Part shown: one piece after another, positions 16,989 to 25,347 of the stretch
How the letters are laid out: each line of letters starts with the position of its first letter
How positions within the stretch are numbered: the stretch's first letter is position 1
Assembly: GCA_022827885.1 (NCBI GenBank)
Contig: JAJEIP010000066.1
Location: forward strand, 1 to 64,000
Origin: Candidatus Poribacteria bacterium
GTDB lineage: Bacteria > Poribacteria > WGA-4E > WGA-3G
DNA length: 64,000 nt
Direction of reading: 5' to 3'
The notes under the pieces: model-generated
What the model was told of the DNA's origin: nothing
The model's database searches: none
What the model saw: the letters and a program-made list of their open reading frames with translations, nothing else
Made by a program: the position numbers and the translations under genes

Positions 16989-17768
16989 ATGAAGATAACC
17001 GATGCACAGAAACAGCAATTCCAAGAGGAAGGCTATTTCATTTTAGAGAATGTGATCCCAGAACCGCTGCTGGAACTGCTCCGCGGTGAATGCGGAACCT
17101 TTATCAGTCAGATGGATGCCGACATGGACCGGCAGGACACGGATGTCCTCGGCATCAATCATCGCAACAAACGCTATTTCGTCTCAAACTGCTTCAGAAA
17201 ACAGCCAAAACTTCGCGAATTCCTGTTCAGCGATCTAATGGCGGAAGTCTGCCGTGCCACCTTAGGCGATACGGCATATCTTTTCTGGGAACAGTATGTC
17301 GTCAAAGGCGCAGAAGCCGGAATGAAGTTCAGCTGGCATCAAGATTCAGGCTACGTCGGCTATCCCGACCATAAGCCGTATCTCACCTGTTGGTGTGCGC
17401 TTGATGATATGTCTGAAGAGAACGGCACCGTCTACGTGATGCCGTTTTCGCAGATCGGTATCCGTTCATGGGTGAAACATGTTCGTGAAGAGGGAAGCAA
17501 CGATATGGTAGGCTATTTCGGACCGGAAAAGGGTGTCCCCGCGATTGTGCCTGCGGGCAGCATTGTCGCATTCACGAGCATCAACTTCCACTGCAGCGGC
17601 ACGAACTACACCAGTAACCTGCGGCGTGCCTATCTCGCCCAGTATTCCGCGGAACCGCTCCTTGCACACGATGGAAGCCGTTTATGGGGCAACGCAGAAC
17701 CGTTGCTACGCGATGGAAAGTCTGCTGTAGGAGATCCTCCCCCCGATATTACCTCGCGGTTTGATTAA
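16989..17768 (+). CDS. Phytanoyl-CoA dioxygenase family protein
   Basis: A 259-residue Fe(II)/2-oxoglutarate oxygenase. The N-terminus FQEEGYFILENVIP is typical. The iron site is WHQDSGYV (H-x-D, near residue 118) with the distal His in FHCSGTN, and the 2-oxoglutarate Arg is in LRRAYLAQY. The ATG immediately follows a short copy of the window's start-codon repeat. It is 26 bases downstream of the molybdopterin oxidoreductase gene and may be cotranscribed with it. The substrate is unknown. It is distinct from the other PhyH proteins here, with only motif-level similarity. Confidence 0.88.
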   Translation: MKITDAQKQQFQEEGYFILENVIPEPLLELLRGECGTFISQMDADMDRQDTDVLGINHRNKRYFVSNCFRKQPKLREFLFSDLMAEVCRATLGDTAYLFWEQYVVKGAEAGMKFSWHQDSGYVGYPDHKPYLTCWCALDDMSEENGTVYVMPFSQIGIRSWVKHVREEGSNDMVGYFGPEKGVPAIVPAGSIVAFTSINFHCSGTNYTSNLRRAYLAQYSAEPLLAHDGSRLWGNAEPLLRDGKSAVGDPPPDITSRFD

Positions 17769-17787
17769 TCTTTTATCAGAGTTGTAA

Positions 17788-17806
17788 GCGCGGTTTCAAA
17801 CCGCGC
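17788..17806. terminator. Hairpin between convergent genes
   Basis: Near-perfect stem GCGCGGTTT / AAACCGCGC with almost no loop, inside the phrase GTAAGCGCGGTTTCAAACCG. It separates the convergent PhyH and carboxypeptidase genes and is probably a bidirectional terminator as well as a member of the palindromic repeat family. Confidence 0.6.
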
Positions 17807-17855
17807 CTACAGGAGATTGTGGCGTTTAATTTCTGGGCAATTATTTCAGACTTAT

Positions 17856-19124
17856 TTATTCTTCCGCCTTCTTCAGACGACTAAACCGTGTCAAATAATT
17901 CCCAATCGTATCTTGGATACTTCGCGCAGATCTTGCTGGACCGATATAATGACTGATGAGGATACCAAATGCAAACACCTCATCGTCTGCGGTCACGGTA
18001 TAGCCAGCGAGCGCAGAAACCCCACTCAACGTCCCCGTTTTCGCACGCAATACCTTTTCGGCGGACACGCCTTGCATCCGATTTTTCAAGGTGCCGTCAA
18101 CGCCAGCAATCGGAAGCGATGATAGAAACTCCGGCATCACCTCAAAATTGTGATACATATAAACAAGCAACCGTGTGAGCAATTCCGCGTTGAGGAGGTT
18201 GTACCGAGAGAGTCCAGAACCGTCAACGAATCGGTGTATCGGCGGTTCATCCATAATGTCCGCTAAAAATTCGGCGATGGCTTCTCTTCCTTTTTTCCAT
18301 GTCCCCGGTTCACCCATGACCTCAGCACCGATTGTCTTAAAAACTAATTCAGCGATCCAGTTATCGCTCGGTTTGTTCATCAACTTGAGAAGGTCAGCAA
18401 GGGGCGGTGATAGATGCTTGGCGACCCTGTGTGCATCTGACGGGACTGTTCCTGGTACGACCTTACCCATTACGTTGATGCCTTTTTCCGTCAGCGCAGT
18501 TTTCAAGAGATGTCCACAGGCAAGTGCCCTACTCATTTTGTTTGCATCGGGTTCGACTTCTCGGATACTCAAAGCATTGATCCACAGCGGTCTATCGTCC
18601 CACATCCATCCCGGACCCTCCCAAATGGCATCGAGATATGTTTCATCGACAACGATATACCCCTGTATCGACTTCACACCCGCTTCAAGCAAGGCATCAC
18701 CCAATTTTACGATGTCTTGAGGTTGGAGCACTGGATCAGCCTTACCTTTTAGATAGATATTTCCTAAGACTTCACCTTTCACAATAGCATCAGCATAGAG
18801 TGTTGTTTCAAATCGGTAATCCGACCCCAATTTCGCTAAGGCGGTCGCTGCCGTGAAGAGTTTTGTTGTAGAGGCGGGATGATGCAACTTGTGGCTATTT
18901 TTTTCGTAAATCACTTCCCCTGTTCCAACAGCAACCACTTTAATACCGATGCTTGCATTCGTGAACAGTTCCTCTTGCAAAACGGCATCGATATCGGTCT
19001 GTAGTCTTTCGAGCGGGTCTACAGTAGAGGGGGGTGGTTCGGTTTGAGTCGGCTTGGTAGTGAATATCCCACAACCTGAGAGTAACAGTGTGCCGGAAAA
19101 TAGAAAGATAACAAAGGTCTTCAT
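17856..19124 (-). CDS. D-alanyl-D-alanine carboxypeptidase/endopeptidase (PBP4 type, peptidase S13)
   Basis: A 422-residue cell-wall enzyme that cleaves D-Ala-D-Ala or peptide cross-links in peptidoglycan. It has a lipoprotein signal with LSGC lipobox, a Pro-rich linker, then the S13 triad: SxxK in HPASTTKLFTA near residue 84, SxN in KPSDNWIAE and KTG in RAKTGTLSG. The long insert between the first two motifs is typical of DacB. Being lipid-anchored is less usual than the soluble E. coli form. It is convergent with the PhyH gene and divergent from citramalate synthase. Confidence in the class is high; penicillin sensitivity cannot be read. Confidence 0.9.
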   Translation of the reverse strand: MKTFVIFLFSGTLLLSGCGIFTTKPTQTEPPPSTVDPLERLQTDIDAVLQEELFTNASIGIKVVAVGTGEVIYEKNSHKLHHPASTTKLFTAATALAKLGSDYRFETTLYADAIVKGEVLGNIYLKGKADPVLQPQDIVKLGDALLEAGVKSIQGYIVVDETYLDAIWEGPGWMWDDRPLWINALSIREVEPDANKMSRALACGHLLKTALTEKGINVMGKVVPGTVPSDAHRVAKHLSPPLADLLKLMNKPSDNWIAELVFKTIGAEVMGEPGTWKKGREAIAEFLADIMDEPPIHRFVDGSGLSRYNLLNAELLTRLLVYMYHNFEVMPEFLSSLPIAGVDGTLKNRMQGVSAEKVLRAKTGTLSGVSALAGYTVTADDEVFAFGILISHYIGPARSARSIQDTIGNYLTRFSRLKKAEE

Positions 19125-19240
19125 GATTTTTAATCATATCACAACTCAGTGAATTCTCAAAATACAAACCGATAGAAACCGGTTTTCAGTTTTCAGTTTG
19201 CCTCGCAGTGAGAGTTATCAGTAGGACAATCGCGGGAAAT

Positions 19241-19269
19241 TTGACTTTTGCCCTGAGATGTGTTAAAAT
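19241..19269 (+). promoter_or_regulatory. Sigma70-like promoter for citramalate synthase gene
   Basis: TTGACT, 17 bases, TAAAAT. The transcript would have a leader of about 120 bases before the ATG at 19398. That leader contains AAAAGGAG near 19312 with no long reading frame after it (TTG GCA TTG TAG only) and some repeated CTTGC/GCAAG elements, so attenuation is possible but not demonstrated. Confidence 0.6.
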
Positions 19270-19397
19270 ATCATAAGGTAAATTAACAGAAATTATGACA
19301 TAAAAGCATAAAAGGAGACACTGAATTTTGGCATTGTAGGGCGACGCTTGCAAGTCTTTAGGTAAAACCGCAAGCCAAAACTTGCTGTGAAAACGAC

Positions 19398-20972
19398 ATG
19401 GTTGAATTTTATGATACAACACTCAGGGATGGCAGCCAAGCAGAAGGCGTAGCGTTTTCTGTTGAAGATAAACTCATCATCATAGAGGCACTCGATAAAT
19501 TAGGCATTCGCTATATTGAGGGCGGTTATCCCGGTTCCAATCCAAAAGACATAGAATTTTTCAAGCGAGCAAAAGGCATGGCACTGGAAACAGCAACCAT
19601 CGTGCCGTTCGGTAGCACGCGCTATCCCACCTATACCGCCGATGCCGATCCAAATCTAACCGCTTTGCTGGATACAGGGGCAAGAACTGTAACGATCTTT
19701 GGAAAGAGTTGGCGACTCCATGCCACGGATGTCCTACGCGTCACAGCAAAAGAGAACTTGGAATTAATTGAGAGTTCTGTCCGTTATCTCGTGGAGAATG
19801 GTCGCGAAGTCATCTACGATGCCGAACATTTTTTCGATGGTTACGCCGACGATGCTGAATATGCGATAGAGACGCTACGAGCCGCTGCCGCTGGCGGCGC
19901 GAATTGCCTCGTCCTCTGCGATACGAATGGCGGCAGATTACCCTTAGAAATTCAGGAAGGTGTTGAAGTCGTCCGCTCCGATCTGTCATTGCCTGTCGGT
20001 ATCCATACCCACAACGACGCTGGAATGGGGGCCGCAAACGCTGTACTCGCCGTGCAAGCAGGCGCAACCCACGTGCAAGGCACTTTCAACGGATATGGTG
20101 AACGGTGCGGCAACGCGAATCTTGCCTCTATCATTCCTACAATTCAACTCAAACTCGGGATAAAGGGTCTCAGTGATCCACAATTACAAGCGTTAACAAG
20201 TGTGTCCCGACTCATCAGTGAATTGGCGAACCTTCCGCATGACGAGCGTCAACCCTACGTTGGGCGCTCCGCCTTTGCGCATAAGGGTGGGTTACATACC
20301 GATGCCATCCGTAAAAACCGCCTCACTTATGAGCATATTGTGCCGGAAACGGTCGGCAACACACAACGGATTCTCGTCTCCGACCAAGCGGGACGGGGGA
20401 CCCTTATGAAAAAAATCGAGAAAGAGTATCCCGATTACGACAAGAATTCACCACAGGTCCTGGAACTCTTCAAACGCCTCAAAGCAGCGGAACAGGAAGG
20501 CTACCAATACGAAGCCGCCGAGGCATCGTTTGAACTCTTGACGCATAAGATCTTCAATGGATACGAATCCTTCTTTGAACCTGTCGGTTTCCGCGTGATT
20601 ATCGAACAGTTCAGCGACTTCGCCATGCGTTCAGAAGCCACGATAAAGGTCACAACCCCAGATGGTCTTACCGCGCACACCGCCGCTGATGGGGATGGAC
20701 CCGTCAATGCCCTTGATACTGCACTCCGAAAAGCACTTGAGCAGTTCTACCCCGCCCTGCAGACAGTCCGACTCATAGATTACAAGGTTCGGGTATTGGA
20801 TACGAAGGCTGGCACGGGTTCGAAAGTTCGGGTGTTAATTGAAGCCAGCGATGGTGAGCGGATTTGGAGTACCGTTGGTGTTTCAGAGAATATTATCTCC
20901 GCAAGTTGCGAAGCACTGATAGATAGTTTCGAGTATAAACTCTATATAGACAAAGCCATTGTGACACAATAA
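19398..20972 (+). CDS. cimA: (R)-citramalate synthase
   Basis: Condenses pyruvate with acetyl-CoA to citramalate, opening a threonine-independent route to isoleucine. The 524-residue protein has the DRE-TIM-type start YDTTLRDGSQAEGV, the metal-binding HTHNDAGMG, GTFNGYGERCGNANL and a C-terminal LeuA-type regulatory domain from about residue 400. The KGGLHTDAI segment favours CimA over isopropylmalate synthase. The C-terminal domain predicts feedback inhibition by isoleucine, which is family knowledge. An upstream in-frame stop leaves the ATG at 19398 as the start. No other branched-chain genes are adjacent. Confidence 0.9.
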   Translation: MVEFYDTTLRDGSQAEGVAFSVEDKLIIIEALDKLGIRYIEGGYPGSNPKDIEFFKRAKGMALETATIVPFGSTRYPTYTADADPNLTALLDTGARTVTIFGKSWRLHATDVLRVTAKENLELIESSVRYLVENGREVIYDAEHFFDGYADDAEYAIETLRAAAAGGANCLVLCDTNGGRLPLEIQEGVEVVRSDLSLPVGIHTHNDAGMGAANAVLAVQAGATHVQGTFNGYGERCGNANLASIIPTIQLKLGIKGLSDPQLQALTSVSRLISELANLPHDERQPYVGRSAFAHKGGLHTDAIRKNRLTYEHIVPETVGNTQRILVSDQAGRGTLMKKIEKEYPDYDKNSPQVLELFKRLKAAEQEGYQYEAAEASFELLTHKIFNGYESFFEPVGFRVIIEQFSDFAMRSEATIKVTTPDGLTAHTAADGDGPVNALDTALRKALEQFYPALQTVRLIDYKVRVLDTKAGTGSKVRVLIEASDGERIWSTVGVSENIISASCEALIDSFEYKLYIDKAIVTQ

Positions 20973-21024
20973 CCTCACCTACAAATAACGTTCAAATTTT
21001 GGCGCAGCTTGCAACGCCGGGGTC

Positions 21025-21045
21025 CCCACCCGTTACTGGGAAGGG
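21025..21045. repeat. Shared 21-base repeat, copy 1
   Basis: The phrase CCCACCCGTTACTGGGAAGG occurs here and again at 37780-37800, in both cases in the leader of a gene and inside a local inverted repeat (GGGGTCCCC...GGGAAGGGG). Function unknown; it may form a hairpin in RNA. Confidence 0.7.
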
Positions 21046-21109
21046 GCTAAACTTGCAGTTAAAATATCTTGCCTTGAGGTCACCGTGCCTAACATCTTCG
21101 GGAGAAACC

Positions 21110-21697
21110 ATGGGACATTTAGACACAATTGAAAAAGCAGCACAGAAATTGATCGCACTCTGTCAGAAAGAAAAACAAACAAAAACCGACAAAAAAAAGA
21201 TGCTCGGCATACATGCCGAGATCCTGACAAGCATCGAAAACCTTGCCGAATGTGAACTCTGCGGCACAATCACAGAAATGATTGTAACCATGACCTTGGC
21301 TGACATCACAGCGAAGTTGTGTAAAGAGTGTGGGGTCAAATCATTGGAGACAGGAAAGATTCAGGTTTCCAAACAGGGGACATCTCGGAAAAAGACCCAC
21401 CGTGCGAAAACATCCACTTCTGCTACAACGGAGTCGAAGACCAAGACCAATAGAACGTCTTCCAAACGCGCAGCACCGGTTGAAAAACCAGAAACACCAG
21501 CCGCACTACATACTCGGATTGAAGCACAGACTGGCATCAAGAAAGCCGATGTAAAACGTCTCCATAAGATCGTTCAGGACATTGCCGCGCCGATGAGCGC
21601 GGCGCATACGCTCACCTATGTTCAACGCGAAGCAGAAATCGCAAAGATAAAGGTAGACGCGGATGCATTAAAAAAAGCAGTGCCTTTACTGACTTAA
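21110..21697 (+). CDS. Zinc-ribbon-containing basic protein, unknown
   Basis: A 195-residue protein. Two CxxC knuckles, ECELCG and LCKECG, about 30 residues apart, suggest one zinc ribbon near residues 45-80. A Lys/Thr/Ser-rich linker follows, then a helical C-terminal domain (residues 125-195) with GIKKADVKRLHKIVQDIA. The start is the ATG at 21110 with GGGAG five bases upstream; an apparent extension to 20999 would translate a repeat. Basic charge plus zinc ribbon suggests nucleic-acid binding, but no family is recognised. It is separated from citramalate synthase by 137 bp. Confidence 0.65.
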   Translation: MGHLDTIEKAAQKLIALCQKEKQTKTDKKKMLGIHAEILTSIENLAECELCGTITEMIVTMTLADITAKLCKECGVKSLETGKIQVSKQGTSRKKTHRAKTSTSATTESKTKTNRTSSKRAAPVEKPETPAALHTRIEAQTGIKKADVKRLHKIVQDIAAPMSAAHTLTYVQREAEIAKIKVDADALKKAVPLLT

Positions 21698-21705
21698 AAA
21701 ACGGT

Positions 21706-22677
21706 TTAGTTGGTCTGGATGTGCTTTGCCCATTCGCGATTTGCTTGGTACCATTCTACGAGGGCAGTAATACCTTCACGAAAACTAACTTGAGGTCGCC
21801 ACCCTAAAAGTTTTTCTGCTTTACGGATATCTGCCCACGTAGCGCGAGCATCCGCTGGATGAAACGGTTGGTGTGAGAGTTCTGCTTTTTTTTCAACCAG
21901 TTCCTCTATCAATCGAATCGTATCGATAAGCACAATCGGACTATCGGAACCGAGGTTAATCACCTCGTATCCGAGCGGTTTCAGCCCCGCAATCACCCCT
22001 CTTGCTATGTCATCCAGATAGGTATAATCTCGTGAGGATTCTTTGCCATCGCCATAGACGGTAACCCGTTTCCCTTCGCTAATCCAGTGGACGAACCGAA
22101 ACGCGCTCATATCGGGTCTGCCCGCGGGTCCATACACGGTGAAAAAACGGAAGATTGTCACGTCGATGCCGTGGAGGTGATGGTAACTGTGACAGATCGC
22201 TTCGGCACCTTTTTTTGACGCGGCATAAGGAGATAAGGGTCCCTCTGTGTTCGCCTCCTCACTGAACGGAAGTGGATTATTGTCTCCATAGAGGCTTGAC
22301 GTAGAAGCCAGCACGAATTTCTTCACTTCAAATTCGCGGCACAAATCCAATAAATTCAGCGTGCCAGTCACGTTTGTATCCTGATATACCCAGGGATCCT
22401 CAACGGAATGCCTGACGCCGGCGCGCGCTGCGAGGTTAATCACCGCGTCATAAGAGGTGTTGAATATTGTGCGAAGTGATTCCCGGGCGCAGATGTCTGA
22501 ACGGTGGAAGTGGAAATTTGGGGTGCCTTCGAGTTGTTCAAGTCTCCACTGCTTGACCCGCGGGTCATACGAGTCATTTATGTTATCGATCCCAACGACG
22601 GTATGTCCCGCCGCCAGCAAAAATTCCGTTACTCTCCATCCGATAAATCCTGCACAACCCGTGACAAGATATTTCAT
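21706..22677 (-). CDS. NAD-dependent epimerase, UDP-glucuronate 4-epimerase-like
   Basis: A 323-residue extended short-chain dehydrogenase that should epimerise or dehydrate a nucleotide sugar. Landmarks: Rossmann TGCAGFIG at residues 7-14, STSSLYGD, the catalytic YxxxK in SPYAASKKGAE, FRFFTVYGPAGRPDM and RDYTYLDDIARG. These favour UDP-glucuronate 4-epimerase or a related UDP-sugar epimerase, supplying precursors for surface polysaccharide. I chose the ATG at 22677 (MKYLVTG), with GGAG seven bases upstream; the 66 further codons upstream overlap the neighbouring gene and are not convincing. The redoxin gene ends 17 bases upstream, so the two are probably cotranscribed. Confidence 0.88.
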   Translation of the reverse strand: MKYLVTGCAGFIGWRVTEFLLAAGHTVVGIDNINDSYDPRVKQWRLEQLEGTPNFHFHRSDICARESLRTIFNTSYDAVINLAARAGVRHSVEDPWVYQDTNVTGTLNLLDLCREFEVKKFVLASTSSLYGDNNPLPFSEEANTEGPLSPYAASKKGAEAICHSYHHLHGIDVTIFRFFTVYGPAGRPDMSAFRFVHWISEGKRVTVYGDGKESSRDYTYLDDIARGVIAGLKPLGYEVINLGSDSPIVLIDTIRLIEELVEKKAELSHQPFHPADARATWADIRKAEKLLGWRPQVSFREGITALVEWYQANREWAKHIQTN

Positions 22678-22694
22678 AATATCACTCCCAATTT

Positions 22695-23243
22695 TTATTT
22701 TTCTTTCATATCTGGTATTGCCAAAAGCCTGTCGATTTCTTTTTTCAGTTCGGCGTGAATTTCTGCCTTGAAATTCGTTTTTCGGTGGAACACAATCGTG
22801 CCTTCCTGCGAGATGAGGTAGAGCGTCGGTTTCTTTTCTTCTGTTTGATACTGTTTGTGGACCGCTCCCTTCCAATCCAACAGGAATTTCACAGGAGGTG
22901 GGTTCTTCTTCAGCTGACTTCTGATAAACCGTTTCGGTATGAATCCGGGAGCGCTCCGTAAATCACCAATAATATAGGCGACAACCTGTTCATTTTCTCC
23001 ATATTCCTTCTGGAACGCCTCTGCCCATTTATCGTCTTCCTCCCGAATCTTGCGATTTCCCATAATGAGAAAAACGACCTTGCCGCGCAACTTCTCCAGG
23101 GTATGCTCCTTTTCTTCAACGTCTTGAAGCGTCCAATCCGGTGCTGTATCGCCCACTTTCGGAGGTGCAATTTTTTCGTCGGCGACAGCCATGAACATCC
23201 CAAAGAGAGTGACGCTAACCATAATAACGATAAACAGTTTCAT
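22695..23243 (-). CDS. Secreted redoxin/thioredoxin-fold protein lacking active-site cysteines
   Basis: A 182-residue protein with a signal peptide (MKLFIVIMVSVTLFGMFMAVA) and a redoxin-type start: GDTAPDWTLQDVEEKEHTLEKLRGKVVFLI. Where AhpC/TlpA relatives carry a Cys or CxxC, this protein reads MGNRKIREED, so a thiol redox role is unlikely. The later VVAYIIGD and KPTLYLISQEG segments, the latter resembling the cis-Pro loop, keep the fold. I chose the ATG at 23243; a start at 23276 would add 11 residues. It is 17 bases upstream of the epimerase gene on the same strand. Function unknown. Confidence 0.7.
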   Translation of the reverse strand: MKLFIVIMVSVTLFGMFMAVADEKIAPPKVGDTAPDWTLQDVEEKEHTLEKLRGKVVFLIMGNRKIREEDDKWAEAFQKEYGENEQVVAYIIGDLRSAPGFIPKRFIRSQLKKNPPPVKFLLDWKGAVHKQYQTEEKKPTLYLISQEGTIVFHRKTNFKAEIHAELKKEIDRLLAIPDMKEK

Positions 23244-23391
23244 AGCAGTTCTCGGCTCCTTGCATTTGCTATCCACATTCTAACACGCGCCAGTGACAAT
23301 TGTCAAGTTGACTTTTCCCGAAAAACCTGCTACGCTATTAGACAAGAAAATTGTGCTAACAAACGCTCATCCTACTATTGAGATCCGCAAC

Positions 23392-24099
23392 ATGAATGCC
23401 GAACGCACTATCCCTACACTTTTGAATCGGATTCGGGAGGAAGTTCTCCCATCCATTGTGCATCCTTCGGAACTTCAAACGACTGAGAGCTTGCAAGACC
23501 TCAGAAGTCGGTTCCACAGCCTCCACTATTACTGCATCCGCGCACAAATTCCAGATCCGGTTTGCAACCGTATAGAGACTTTGCTTTCAACGAGTTCAGA
23601 CCTTTGGCATCTCATCGCTGAAAACGAGTTGATGTTGAAAAATCTGAAAGAGTATACCCGCGTGCGGACCTTCTCCGCAGAAGCAGAAGGGATCACCAAT
23701 ATTGAGGAGCTCCTTTCCGGGGAAGATACCCTCCGCGATGTGCTCATCAACAGTATCGCCTTTATGCTCAATTGGAAGGCGAACACAATCTGGGTGGACT
23801 CTGCGAAACGCGCACGCACCGCAATGGCAAAAAACTATATACTGGAAATCCAGGATCGTATTTGGCAGTTCATCAAGGAAAGCACGGTCGAAACAGACGA
23901 CGACGACTTAGAGAAAGCCGAACAGGTCAGAGAACGTGCGGACAGGTTGCTCGCGGTAATCCATGCCAGCGATTTACCCACAGAAGCACAGGTTACGCTC
24001 CTGATGCAGATCTATACGCTACTCTTGCGACTTCAACTCGGTCAACTGATTCTTCAATTAGAAACCCTTCAAGATCAGGAGAATGGAACGAACGCATGA
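23392..24099 (+). CDS. Alpha-helical protein of unknown function
   Basis: About 235 residues, predicted almost wholly helical from its heptad-like Leu/Ile spacing, with an acidic patch TDDDDLEKAEQ near residue 180. No signal peptide, membrane segment or recognised domain. The start is uncertain: ATG at 23392 (MNAERTIPTLL) is the best candidate, while the frame is open to 23293. Its TGA overlaps the ATG of the next gene (ATGA at 24096-24099), so the two are translationally coupled. The partner is an exported esterase with a TPR-like tail. Function unknown. Confidence 0.65.
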   Translation: MNAERTIPTLLNRIREEVLPSIVHPSELQTTESLQDLRSRFHSLHYYCIRAQIPDPVCNRIETLLSTSSDLWHLIAENELMLKNLKEYTRVRTFSAEAEGITNIEELLSGEDTLRDVLINSIAFMLNWKANTIWVDSAKRARTAMAKNYILEIQDRIWQFIKESTVETDDDDLEKAEQVRERADRLLAVIHASDLPTEAQVTLLMQIYTLLLRLQLGQLILQLETLQDQENGTNA

Positions 24100-25337
24100 A
24101 AACACGTCTTTTTCTACGTTCCAATAATTTCTTCCGCAGCGTAGGAATTGTATGCAGTAACACGCTCCTGTTGTTTCTACTCCACAGCTCCCTCGCCGCT
24201 GAGATACCTACGCTGTCGCCGGGAAGAGAGGTGCGAATCACAGCGCCAAAGACAGAGAAGACCTTTCTGCTTTACGTCCCAATTGATTACACCGATAAAC
24301 GTCCGTTTCCGGTCATTTTTTGTTACCACGGCTACCGCGGATCAGCCACAACCTGGCCCTTCAAACAGGTAACAAAAGGAGAAGGGTTCATTATTGTCGG
24401 TATGAACTACGCAACTGACGCTTACTACCACAAACTCCGCTTCACCACAACGGCACCGGAGAAAATCTTCTTTGATGAGGCGTTAGAAATTATCTCAACA
24501 CGGATAAATGTTGACCAAGACTACATTTTTATGGGTGGCTATAGCCAAGGCGGTTACTCAACGACCGTTCTCGGAGAACAACTGTTAGATCGGTTAGCGG
24601 GAAATCTCGTCCTTGGAGCAGGTAGGTGCTATGTGGACATGAATCCACCATCGGCGGAACTCATCCGCGGGCATCCGTTTTTCTATGGTGTAGGCGAACT
24701 GGATGACCCACATTACCCACGCGCAAAACGTGCTTTGCAGTTTTATACCGAATGCGGTGCAGATGTGACTTTTGAGGGGTGGGAAGGTGAAACCCACAAA
24801 CTCTCTCCGCAGTGGATGGCGAAAACAAGAATGCGGGAGTGGCTTATCACTTACGGACCCATGAAGCAGGTTGAATCCGAGTTTGAAAAGGCGCAAATCG
24901 CTGAAAAAAATGGTAGACTTGGGGAGGCGTTCACACTTTATACCCAAATCGCGGAGATTTTACCCGATACGGAACTGTGCCGCGCGGCGAAAGAATCCGC
25001 AACACATCTCGGCACCCAAGCCGAAACACAATTCAATCGGCTAAAAAAAATGACCGATGAGAAACCCTATGCCCAGTCAGTAAAGGCATTGGAAACATTC
25101 CGCGATAAATATGCTGGCAGCGTTTTCAAAGAACATGCCACGCAACTGCTCAGTGAACTCCTAAATGCCAAAGCAGATGCGTTGGAAGGTCGAGCGCGCG
25201 AGGCGGAAGCAGGAAACAACTATACGCGGGCACTGCAACTCTATAAACTCTATCTTACCCACTTCCGGGAAGCAGAACGCTACGCGGAAGTCCAGAAACA
25301 TGTAAAAGCTTTGAAAGACAAAACAGGGATGAAATAA
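24096..25337 (+). CDS. Exported alpha/beta-hydrolase (esterase) with TPR-like C-terminal domain
   Basis: A 413-residue protein. A signal peptide covers about residues 1-33 (hydrophobic core SNTLLLFLLHSSLAA). The alpha/beta-hydrolase domain follows: oxyanion HGYRGSATTW, nucleophile elbow GGYSQGGYS, acid candidate in GELDDPHY and His in EGETHKLS. From about residue 250 the sequence turns into helical repeats (FEKAQIAEKNGRLGEAFTLYTQIAE..., YTRALQLYKLYLTHF) resembling TPR units. An esterase-TPR combination suggests a periplasmic or surface enzyme in a protein complex. The start is fixed by ATGA overlap with the upstream gene. MazG follows ten bases downstream with its own AAGGAG. Confidence 0.75.
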   Translation: MKTRLFLRSNNFFRSVGIVCSNTLLLFLLHSSLAAEIPTLSPGREVRITAPKTEKTFLLYVPIDYTDKRPFPVIFCYHGYRGSATTWPFKQVTKGEGFIIVGMNYATDAYYHKLRFTTTAPEKIFFDEALEIISTRINVDQDYIFMGGYSQGGYSTTVLGEQLLDRLAGNLVLGAGRCYVDMNPPSAELIRGHPFFYGVGELDDPHYPRAKRALQFYTECGADVTFEGWEGETHKLSPQWMAKTRMREWLITYGPMKQVESEFEKAQIAEKNGRLGEAFTLYTQIAEILPDTELCRAAKESATHLGTQAETQFNRLKKMTDEKPYAQSVKALETFRDKYAGSVFKEHATQLLSELLNAKADALEGRAREAEAGNNYTRALQLYKLYLTHFREAERYAEVQKHVKALKDKTGMK

Positions 25338-25347
25338 GGAGAATCCT

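Noticed and set aside
19276-19397. Riboswitch or T-box before citramalate synthase
   Set aside because: The leader lacks recognisable conserved T-box or riboswitch elements; only weak repeats are visible.
22678-22875. 66-residue N-terminal extension of the epimerase
   Set aside because: It overlaps the redoxin gene in another frame, and the Rossmann motif starts right after the ATG at 22677, which has its own GGAG site.
23772-24095. Upstream extension of the esterase frame by 108 codons
   Set aside because: It is the shifted frame of the helical-protein gene; the esterase signal peptide begins at 24096 and the ATGA overlap fits that start.
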